37,579 nucleotides of DNA from Flavobacteriaceae bacterium (GTDB taxonomy: Bacteria; Bacteroidota; Bacteroidia; Flavobacteriales; Flavobacteriaceae), in the NCBI GenBank assembly GCA_947373225.1, contig CANBWX010000021.1:1-37579 (forward strand). The letters run 5' to 3'. Every line of letters begins with the position of its first letter. The first letter of the stretch is position 1. The position numbers and the translations under genes were made by a program. Under the pieces are notes generated by a model that was not told where the DNA came from, did not search any database, and saw nothing but the letters and a program-made list of their open reading frames with translations. Positions 31,642 to 37,579 of this stretch are shown here, piece after piece.

Positions 31642-32328
31642 ATGAACATAAATATAACCGACATTTTTTTTGATTTAGATCATACGCTTTGGGATTTCGA
31701 AAAAAATTCTGCTTTGGCATTCGAAGATGTTTTCAAAATGCAGGAGATTGAAATCGATATGGCTAACTTTCTTCGGTTTTATGTTCCTATAAACAGGGAA
31801 TACTGGGAAAGGTATCGAAAAGACGAAATCACTCAAAAGGAACTACGATTTGGTCGATTGAAAGATACTTTCGACTTAATGGAATTCGTTATTGATGATC
31901 TTGTAATTGATTCTTTATCGGAGAAATATCTTTATTATTTACCAAAATTCAATCATTTATTTGAAGGTACCATTGAGATTTTGGACTATTTGAAACCAAA
32001 ATATAATTTGCATATTATCACCAATGGTTTTGCCCAAATTCAAGAAAATAAATTGAATAATTCTTATATTACACATTATTTTAAGACGATTACTAATTCG
32101 GAAATGGCAGGTGTTAAAAAACCCAATCATTTGATTTTTGACTATGCTTTGGATTTGGCCAAAACCAAAAAAGAAACTAGTATTATGATTGGAGATTGTA
32201 TTGAAGCTGATGTTCTAGGAGCACTCGATGCTGGATTGGATGCCATTTTTTTCAATGAAAATAATGCTCCAGTATCAGAAAATATTAAACAAGTAAATCA
32301 TTTATTAGAACTAAAAAAATATTTATAA
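31642..32328 (+). CDS. HAD-superfamily pyrimidine nucleotidase, YjjG type
   Basis: A 228-residue HAD hydrolase. Motif I is FFDLDHTLW with Asp11 and Asp13, motif II ITNGF, motif III Lys in GVKKPN, and motif IV IGDCIEADVLGA. The start DHTLWDFEKNS fits the YjjG family of house-cleaning nucleotidases that remove non-canonical pyrimidine nucleotides. It lies 12 bp after radC and 3 bp before the next gene, so the three form an operon. Length is normal. Activity on a particular nucleotide is not shown here. Confidence 0.9.
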   Translation: MNINITDIFFDLDHTLWDFEKNSALAFEDVFKMQEIEIDMANFLRFYVPINREYWERYRKDEITQKELRFGRLKDTFDLMEFVIDDLVIDSLSEKYLYYLPKFNHLFEGTIEILDYLKPKYNLHIITNGFAQIQENKLNNSYITHYFKTITNSEMAGVKKPNHLIFDYALDLAKTKKETSIMIGDCIEADVLGALDAGLDAIFFNENNAPVSENIKQVNHLLELKKYL

Positions 32329-32331
32329 ATT

Positions 32332-33102
32332 ATGAAAACAAGATTCCTTTTTCTACTATTATTTATTGCTAGCTACGGTTTTTCACAATCGGTAAATGAT
32401 TATAAAGCGGTAATTATTCCGTTGAAATATGAATTTCAAAAATCTGATAATCAATATCGATTGCAAACTCTAACAAAGTTTGATTTGAACAAAGTTGGTT
32501 TTCAATCCTTTTATAGCAATGAATCCATTCCTTCTGAATTTAAAGAAAGATGCAATTTGTTATACGCTGATGTTAGTAATGAAAGTTCGCTTTTGGTGAC
32601 TAAACTTCGTATCGTTTTTAAAGATTGTTATGGTGTTGAAATATTCAAATCGGAAATTGGTAGAAGCAAAGAAAAGGATTATCAATTATCTTATACAGAG
32701 GCATTAAATGAAGCTTTTAAATCAGTTTATGCTTTGCAATATAAATACAACGGAAAGAGTGTTGCTAATAAACAGGAGTCAATACCAGTTATTGTTCCAG
32801 CAGTAATAACTTCTGAAGTTGCCGTTCCGGTTGTAGTTGCAAAAAAAGAAAGTATTGAATCTAAAATTATTGAAAATAAAAATCCTAATCTACTTTATGC
32901 TCAGCCAACATCTTATGGTTATCAATTGATTGATAGCGAGCCAAAAGTTGTTATGAAAGTGTATAAAACTTCTAACCCTGCCAGTTTTATGGCTATAAAA
33001 GGAAGTGTACAAGGTGTTTTGGTTTCTAAAGAAAATCAGTGGTTTTTCGAATATTATCAAAATGATCAATTAATTTCTGAAAAAGTAGCCGTTAAGTTTT
33101 AA
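32332..33102 (+). CDS. Exported protein of unknown function
   Basis: A 256-residue protein with a signal peptide (MKTRFLFLLLFIASYGFS, cleavage before QSVND). Pieces such as YKAVIIPLKYEFQKSDNQYRLQTL and YGVEIFKSEIGRSKEKDYQLSYTEALNEAFKS recall a family of small flavobacterial periplasmic proteins, but I recognise no domain. The middle (about 140-180) is Val/Pro/Ala/Glu-rich and probably a linker. The gene begins 3 bp after the HAD gene and its end overlaps the convergent rarA by four bases. No function can be stated. Confidence 0.75.
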   Translation: MKTRFLFLLLFIASYGFSQSVNDYKAVIIPLKYEFQKSDNQYRLQTLTKFDLNKVGFQSFYSNESIPSEFKERCNLLYADVSNESSLLVTKLRIVFKDCYGVEIFKSEIGRSKEKDYQLSYTEALNEAFKSVYALQYKYNGKSVANKQESIPVIVPAVITSEVAVPVVVAKKESIESKIIENKNPNLLYAQPTSYGYQLIDSEPKVVMKVYKTSNPASFMAIKGSVQGVLVSKENQWFFEYYQNDQLISEKVAVKF

Positions 33103-34376
33103 TAACCATATTTACTTTTCCATCGATTTTTAAGAAATTCTCGGGTAGAATTCTCTCTTGAATTATTTCCAGGATTGTAAAGCACCGTTTTGGAAATTGC
33201 TTCGGGTAAAAATTCTTGCTCTGCAAAATTCTTGGCAAAATCATGCGAATATTTGTATTCATCTCCATAACCTAATTCTTTCATTAACTTAGTTGGAGCA
33301 TTTCGCAAATGAATAGGAACTGGTAAATCACCGGTTTGTTTTACCAATTGTTGTGCGTTTGCAATTGCCATATAAGAAGCGTTGCTTTTTGGTGAAGTCG
33401 CTAAGTAAACTGCGCATTGGCTCAAAATAATTCTGCTTTCAGGATAACCAATTGTTGCCACCGCCTGAAAAGTATTATTTGCCATTATAAAAGCAGTTGG
33501 ATTAGCATTGCCAATATCTTCACTAGACAAAATAAGCATTCTTCGGGCAATAAATTTCACGTCTTCGCCACCTTCGATCATTCTGGCCAACCAATAAACG
33601 GCACCATTTGGATCACTTCCCCGAATCGATTTTATAAATGCCGAAACAATGTCATAATGCTGTTCGCCACTTTTGTCATACAACACGGTATTTTGTTGAA
33701 CGAGTTCAAAAACTCTGTTGTTTGTAATTATAATTTCGTCTTCATTAGAAGCATTTACGACCAATTCAAAAATATTTAATAGTTTGCGTCCATCACCACC
33801 TGAAAGTCGTAATAAAGCTTCTGTTTCGGTTAAAGTGATTTTTTTGGAAGCCAAAAAAGGATCGGTTTTCAAAGCACGATGTAATAATTTTTCTAAATCG
33901 TCTTTGGTAAAAGCGTTCAAAATATATACTTGGCAACGTGATAATAATGCGGGAATGACTTCGAAACTTGGGTTTTCGGTCGTGGCACCAATTAAGGTTA
34001 TCCAACCTTTTTCGACAGCAGCCAGTAAGGAATCTTGTTGCGATTTACTGAAACGGTGGATCTCATCAATAAAAAGAATGGGATTTTTTGCCGTGAAAAG
34101 TCCGCCACTTTGTTTGGCTTTTTCAATCACGTCACGAATGTCTTTAACTCCTGAATTGATGGCGCTCAATATATAAAAAGGGCGTTTCGATTCTTGTGCA
34201 ATAATTTGCGCCAAAGTCGTTTTTCCGGTTCCTGGAGGTCCCCAAAGCAGTAATGATGGAATAATTCCTTTGGCGATTTGTTGTGTCAACGAGCCGCTAG
34301 GACCAACCAAATGAGATTGGCTGATGTAATCTTCTAGTTTTTGTGGTCGAATACGTTCTGCTAAAGGTGCCTCCAT
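33099..34376 (-). CDS. rarA: Replication-associated recombination protein A (AAA+ ATPase)
   Basis: A 425-residue AAA+ ATPase of the RarA/MgsA/WRNIP1 group, which acts at stalled replication forks. Walker A GPPGTGKT is at 46-53, Walker [10 protein letters not shown], sensor 1 GATTENPSF, and the C-terminal segment [23 protein letters not shown] is specific for this family. Length is normal. It is convergent with the exported unknown-function gene, sharing four bases at the ends. Its -7 box is at 34430-34437. Confidence 0.95.
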   Translation of the reverse strand: MEAPLAERIRPQKLEDYISQSHLVGPSGSLTQQIAKGIIPSLLLWGPPGTGKTTLAQIIAQESKRPFYILSAINSGVKDIRDVIEKAKQSGGLFTAKNPILFIDEIHRFSKSQQDSLLAAVEKGWITLIGATTENPSFEVIPALLSRCQVYILNAFTKDDLEKLLHRALKTDPFLASKKITLTETEALLRLSGGDGRKLLNIFELVVNASNEDEIIITNNRVFELVQQNTVLYDKSGEQHYDIVSAFIKSIRGSDPNGAVYWLARMIEGGEDVKFIARRMLILSSEDIGNANPTAFIMANNTFQAVATIGYPESRIILSQCAVYLATSPKSNASYMAIANAQQLVKQTGDLPVPIHLRNAPTKLMKELGYGDEYKYSHDFAKNFAEQEFLPEAISKTVLYNPGNNSRENSTREFLKNRWKSKYGY

Positions 34377-34429
34377 TTTTTATGTTATTCGTTGAATCGG
34401 TTAATTGTTTAATCGAAAGTTTGAATATT

Positions 34430-34437
34430 CAAATTTA
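34430..34437 (-). promoter_or_regulatory. -7 box for rarA
   Basis: TAAATTTG on the minus strand is an exact TAnnTTTG match, about 53 bases before the rarA ATG at 34376. The divergent promoter for the rhomboid gene is at 34539. Confidence 0.45.
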
Positions 34438-34538
34438 TGATTTTGCAATTAAATAACTTTAGATAATTTAAGAAACTTATTCTCTCTATTATCTATTTGC
34501 CTATTCTCTTTTTTAAATATGACAAAATAGCACTAAAT

Positions 34539-34546
34539 TAGTTTTG
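34539..34546 (+). promoter_or_regulatory. -7 box for the rhomboid gene
   Basis: TAGTTTTG is an exact TAnnTTTG match, 60 bases before ATG 34607. A TTG at 34544 would be inside this box and cannot be the start codon. Confidence 0.45.
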
Positions 34547-34578
34547 GATAAATTTTTGATTTGTTCTTCTTATCTAGA

Positions 34579-34606
34579 ACCTAAAACCCAACACCTAATA
34601 CCTAAA
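34579..34606 (+). repeat. Solo arm with CCTAAAACCCA units before the rhomboid start
   Basis: The stretch consists of ACCTAAAACCCA, ACACCTAATACCT and AAA and ends at the ATG. It matches the right arm of the palindrome in the obgE leader (25200-25221). It may have displaced the native leader and ribosome-binding region. Confidence 0.5.
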
Positions 34607-35359
34607 ATGGAAGATAATCATTTCAAATACAATAATTCAGTACTTGCACTTCCACTATTTTTTGTGTGGTTCTTGTGGTTTGTCTATTGGTTAGAAATTC
34701 GGTTTGGATTCGATTTTGACAAAAACGGAATTTATCCAAGAACTCTCTCAGGTTTGCAAGGAATTCTTTTTAGTCCTTTTATCCATGCCGATATGGATCA
34801 TTTGTATAACAATTCAATTCCATTATTGATTCTGTTGGCAGCTTTGCGCTATTTTTATCCCAAACAATCCTGGGCAGTTATTGGTTATGGAATTTTATTT
34901 TCGGGAATAATAACTTGGATAATTGGTAGACCTAATTATCATATTGGCGCCAGTAGTTTAATTTATGTTTTGGTTAGCTTTGTTTTTTTCAAGGGAATAC
35001 AGACGAAGTATTATCGATTGGTTGCTTTGTCATTGGCTGTAGTTATTGTTTACGGAGGAATGGTTTGGTATATTTTCCCGAAAGTGGAAGAGAAAATTTC
35101 TTGGGAAGGACATTTGGCAGGATTGATTACTGGATTTGCTCTTTCGATATTTTACAAAACACCAGAATACAAAAAGATAATTAAGTACGATTGGGAACAT
35201 CCAGATTTCGATCCTCAGGGAGATAAGTTTATGCAGCGTTTTGACGAAAAAGGAGAATTTGTTAATATTCCAATGGTTGAAGTTGAAGAAGAAAATACCC
35301 CCTATTTTTCCTCAGATTTCCCCGTTAATTATGAAATTGTCGAAAACAAAAAAAAATGA
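34607..35359 (+). CDS. Rhomboid-family intramembrane serine protease
   Basis: A 250-residue membrane protein with six or more hydrophobic segments. The rhomboid active-site motif GASS includes Ser116 (GxS form, Gly114-Ala-Ser116), and His169 in WEGHLAGLITG is the second catalytic residue. The HADMDHLYNN segment near 60-75 is the conserved loop 1 pattern. It cuts transmembrane substrates; the target is unknown. I use ATG 34607 (MEDNHFKYNNSV): a longer frame from TTG 34544 would include promoter and repeat sequence. A terminator hairpin follows. Confidence 0.9.
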   Translation: MEDNHFKYNNSVLALPLFFVWFLWFVYWLEIRFGFDFDKNGIYPRTLSGLQGILFSPFIHADMDHLYNNSIPLLILLAALRYFYPKQSWAVIGYGILFSGIITWIIGRPNYHIGASSLIYVLVSFVFFKGIQTKYYRLVALSLAVVIVYGGMVWYIFPKVEEKISWEGHLAGLITGFALSIFYKTPEYKKIIKYDWEHPDFDPQGDKFMQRFDEKGEFVNIPMVEVEEENTPYFSSDFPVNYEIVENKKK

Positions 35360-35387
35360 ATCAAAACCGGAGTCTTGATTCATTTTT
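35352..35387 (+). terminator. Terminator after the rhomboid gene
   Basis: A 13-bp stem AAAAATGAATCAA (35352-35364) with TTGATTCATTTTT (35375-35387) and a 10-base loop. It overlaps the last codons of the rhomboid gene. Confidence 0.85.
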
Positions 35388-35396
35388 ATTTATTTA

Positions 35397-35431
35397 GGTT
35401 CCCTTCCCTTTGGGAAGGGTTGGGGATGGGA
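35397..35431. repeat. C/G-rich dispersed repeat at the 3' end of rlmB
   Basis: CCCTTCCC-TTT-GGGAAGGG is a perfect 8-bp hairpin (35401-35408 with 35412-35419), followed by TTGGGGATGGGA. It ends one base before the stop codon of rlmB. It has the same layout as the repeats at 28893-29019 (a C-block hairpin plus a second G-block) with a different sequence. Confidence 0.55.
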
Positions 35432-36166
35432 CTAATTTCTTTGTCTAACGGCTTCATATAAAAAAGCACCACAAGCTACCGAAACATTCAACGAACCTAT
35501 TGTTCCCAACATTGGAAGTTTTGCTTTTTCATCTACTATTTTAAGAACGGAAGGATTGATTCCTCTATCTTCAGAACCCATAATTATTGCTACACCTTCT
35601 TTTAAATCAATATCATAAATATTTTGATCTGTTTTTTCTGTGGCGGCTACTGTTTTTATTCCTGATCCTTGAAGGTAGAAAATAGCATCTTTGATGTGTT
35701 CTACTTTGCAAATAGGGACATTAAATACGGCGCCAGCTGATGTTTTTACAGTGTCTCCATTCACTGGAGCCGAACCTGCTTTTTGGACAATAATTCCGTT
35801 TACGCCTGTACATTCAGCAGTTCGGATGATGGCACCAAAATTACGCGCATCTGATATTTGGTCTAAAATTAAGAACAATGGAACTTTTCCGGATTCAACA
35901 GTGGCATCAACTAAATGTTCTAAGTCAATGAATCCTATTGGAGAAATAGAAGCTACAGCACCTTGATGATTATTTGGTGTTAATCGATTTAGTTTTTCTA
36001 CAGGAACATAAGAAAAATTAACGTTGGCACGTTTCATTACTTTCATTAAGTCTTTCATCAATTCGCCAGATATTTCTTTTTGTATAAAGACTTTATCTAC
36101 TTCCTTTCCTGCTTGTATTGCCTCGATTATTGCTCGTATTCCGAATATTAAATGTTCTTTTTCCAT
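35432..36166 (-). CDS. rlmB: 23S rRNA (guanosine-2'-O-)-methyltransferase, RlmB type
   Basis: A 244-residue SPOUT-class (TrmH-like) methyltransferase. The N-terminal rRNA-binding domain (1-75) begins KEHLIFGIRAIIEAIQ; the SPOUT motifs are DARNFGAIIRTAECTG, IIMGSEDRGINPSVL and GSLNVSVACGAFLYE, giving the trefoil-knot SAM site. It modifies G2251 (E. coli numbering) in 23S rRNA. Start at ATG 36166 fits the family; a -7 box ends only four bases upstream, so the mRNA may be leaderless. A C/G-rich repeat abuts the stop. Confidence 0.95.
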   Translation of the reverse strand: MEKEHLIFGIRAIIEAIQAGKEVDKVFIQKEISGELMKDLMKVMKRANVNFSYVPVEKLNRLTPNNHQGAVASISPIGFIDLEHLVDATVESGKVPLFLILDQISDARNFGAIIRTAECTGVNGIIVQKAGSAPVNGDTVKTSAGAVFNVPICKVEHIKDAIFYLQGSGIKTVAATEKTDQNIYDIDLKEGVAIIMGSEDRGINPSVLKIVDEKAKLPMLGTIGSLNVSVACGAFLYEAVRQRN

Positions 36167-36170
36167 GGTG

Positions 36171-36178
36171 CAAAGATA
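36171..36178 (-). promoter_or_regulatory. -7 box four bases before rlmB
   Basis: TATCTTTG is an exact TAnnTTTG on the minus strand, ending four bases before ATG 36166. Its upstream T-run also serves as the tail of the SusD terminator. Confidence 0.5.
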
Positions 36179-36180
36179 TA

Positions 36181-36210
36181 AAAAAAAACCACCCCGAAAA
36201 GAGGTGGTTT
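36181..36210 (-). terminator. Terminator of the SusD-like gene
   Basis: An 8-bp stem (36186-36193 with 36203-36210, AAACCACC/GGTGGTTT) closed by an extra C-G pair, followed on the minus strand by eight Ts. The T-run continues straight into the rlmB -7 box. Confidence 0.8.
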
Positions 36211-36233
36211 ATTAAGATTATTTTAATAATTGA

Positions 36234-37579
36234 TTAATTTACATCCCAAAATATTTTAGTTGATAATTTATCACCTCCAATAGCATTGGATGCTGCTTGC
36301 CAATTTGCTCCATTAACTGTTTGCTCATTAACAGGATAAGTCAAACGCGTTGGAATTACTCCATTAGCTTCTGGATAGGCATTTAATGGAGCAACTAGAG
36401 CAGGAGCATCTAATCTTCTCCAAGTAGTCCATGACTCAAAGCCTCTGTTAAATAATGCTATCCAAGCTTGACGTCCAATTTTGTCTTTATAAGATGCTCC
36501 AGGAGCAGTTGTGTAAGCTACATTTGGATCAGCTAAATAAGTAGTAGCGCTTAAAGATGTTAATCCCCAAAATTCGAAAGAAGTTTGAATTGCTTGGTTA
36601 TAATAATTTTCTGCTGTATTACCAACTGAAAAGCCTCTTTCTGCTGCTTCTGCTAATAAAAAATTTACTTCAGTAGCTTCAAATAAGGTGGCAGGTGCGT
36701 TTACAGTTTTAATTAAATCACTCATATGAGAGAAAGTTGCATAAGAATTTGCATATCCGTATTTGCCACCTACATAACTGGTTGTTGAAGGTTTAAAAGT
36801 AAAATATGCGGTTCTTCTAGGGTCATTTAATAAATTCATATCATTAATTAATGTACTTGTCGGTACAAAATCATTTCTTTGACTTGCTACTAAATTATCA
36901 TAGATAGGATTGTAATTAGGAGTTACGTTATCATATTTAAAGTTGGCATTATTTGCATTTGTAGAAATAACACCACTCAAAACGGCACTTTCAATTGTTG
37001 ATTTTGCTAAAGCATTATTTACATCTGAAAGATTAATTCCTAATTTAATTTTTAATGAATTTGCAAATAATTTCCATTTTGCGGTATTTCCTTTATATAT
37101 ATTTTCTCCAGTACTAAATGAATTACCACTTGTATTTAAATTACCAATTGCTAAATTTAAACGTGTAATTAATTTAGGATAAATTTCAGAAGCTTTATCG
37201 TATTTTGGTAACACAATATTTGGATTTAGTGCGTCTGTATATGGAATATCACCAAAAGTGTCCACCAGAATTTGATAGGTATAAACCTCTATAATTTCAA
37301 TTACAGCTAACTTATTTGTTTGTTGAATAGTCCAATCTGCAGGAGCAATATCAGCACCTCTAACTTCTGCATTTATTGCAGTTTTTGCAGCTTCTAAACT
37401 TCCTAAAGCGTCTCTAAATAAATTGTTCCAATGACCATCTGGAATTTTTCTTGTAGTTACTCTATATCTAGCTTCAGTTATATATTGAGTTTCTGTCCAG
37501 TATTGATCAAACATTCTAAAAATATTCAAATTTACATTTGGTGTTGTCATTTGATCCGCTATCTCTTTTTCTGCATTTG
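36234..37579 (-). CDS. SusD/RagB-family nutrient-binding outer-membrane lipoprotein (5' end outside window)
   Basis: The frame is open to the end of the window (448 codons visible), so the signal peptide, lipobox and start are missing. An ATG at 37550 is internal. The sequence has the pattern of the SusD-like_2 group: HWNNLFRDALGSLEAAK early on, helix pairs like TPR, FLLAEAAERGFSVGNTAENYYNQAI in the last third and PVNEQTVNGANW near the end. With a SusC-type TonB-dependent porin, such a protein captures glycans or peptides at the surface. The SusC partner should be just outside the window, on the minus strand at higher coordinates. The terminator lies downstream. Confidence 0.9.
   Translation of the reverse strand, partial: NAEKEIADQMTTPNVNLNIFRMFDQYWTETQYITEARYRVTTRKIPDGHWNNLFRDALGSLEAAKTAINAEVRGADIAPADWTIQQTNKLAVIEIIEVYTYQILVDTFGDIPYTDALNPNIVLPKYDKASEIYPKLITRLNLAIGNLNTSGNSFSTGENIYKGNTAKWKLFANSLKIKLGINLSDVNNALAKSTIESAVLSGVISTNANNANFKYDNVTPNYNPIYDNLVASQRNDFVPTSTLINDMNLLNDPRRTAYFTFKPSTTSYVGGKYGYANSYATFSHMSDLIKTVNAPATLFEATEVNFLLAEAAERGFSVGNTAENYYNQAIQTSFEFWGLTSLSATTYLADPNVAYTTAPGASYKDKIGRQAWIALFNRGFESWTTWRRLDAPALVAPLNAYPEANGVIPTRLTYPVNEQTVNGANWQAASNAIGGDKLSTKIFWDVN

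Noticed and set aside
34544..34606. TTG at 34544 as start of the rhomboid
   Set aside because: It overlaps a -7 box, and the extra 21 residues are encoded by a dispersed repeat; the ATG at 34607 is better.

Overview
The window is a piece of a chromosome from a Flavobacterium-like member of the Bacteroidota. The evidence is low GC, promoters with the TAnnTTTG -7 box instead of a sigma70 -10 box, weak ribosome binding sites, a SusD/RagB lipoprotein, ExbB/ExbD/TonB-family genes, the meso-DAP tripeptide ligase Mpl, and several dispersed repeats that I associate with flavobacterial genomes. Most genes are core housekeeping functions. I see no rRNA, CRISPR array, prophage or classical insertion sequence.

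Layout. 1-1050: the end of a family 3 glycoside hydrolase, an exported SGNH hydrolase and tRNA-Val(UAC). 1133-4617: folC, exbB/exbD and a convergent TonB-family gene. 4941-8952: acyl-CoA dehydrogenase, an SDR, a four-helix-bundle (IVP/S23) gene in a palindromic cassette, a SprT-like protease and a mannose-1-phosphate guanylyltransferase. 8982-13088 (minus): a FabH-like synthase, methyltransferase, GT2 glycosyltransferase and MlaE/MlaF-type ABC transporter, which suggests envelope lipid work. 13162-16376: truncated haemoglobin and gcvP. 16515-19407: a UbiA-like membrane protein and an M3 peptidase. 19525-22521: purE, purK, a PIN toxin/antitoxin pair and a HEAT-like protein, all on the minus strand. 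22621-26226: hpt, adk, a CNNM/CBS membrane protein and obgE. 26289-28115: a glycosyltransferase and a metallophosphoesterase. 28252-30366: a TPR protein and mpl. 30377-30936: a GIY-YIG nuclease gene bracketed by REP-like arms, next to an empty copy of the same element. 30937-36166: radC, a HAD nucleotidase, an exported unknown, rarA, a rhomboid and rlmB. 36234-end: the 3' part of a SusD-like gene.

The most unusual content lies between the genes. A 22-bp REP-like arm with its own internal hairpin occurs as an empty inverted pair and, 68 bp further on, as terminal inverted repeats around a single GIY-YIG gene. A four-helix-bundle gene has its start and stop codons inside 31-bp inverted AT-rich arms and abuts sprT, which now seems to start at TTG. 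Two well-preserved copies and one remnant of a structured element of about 80 nt lie just upstream of start codons, all in the same orientation relative to the gene. A C/G-rich repeat pair supplies the stop codon of the TPR gene and about 15 extra N-terminal residues of Mpl. Four genes show TAnnTTyG-N4-ATG, which predicts leaderless mRNAs. Several conventional start calls were moved: the metallophosphoesterase, rhomboid, ManC, PIN toxin and HEAT protein.
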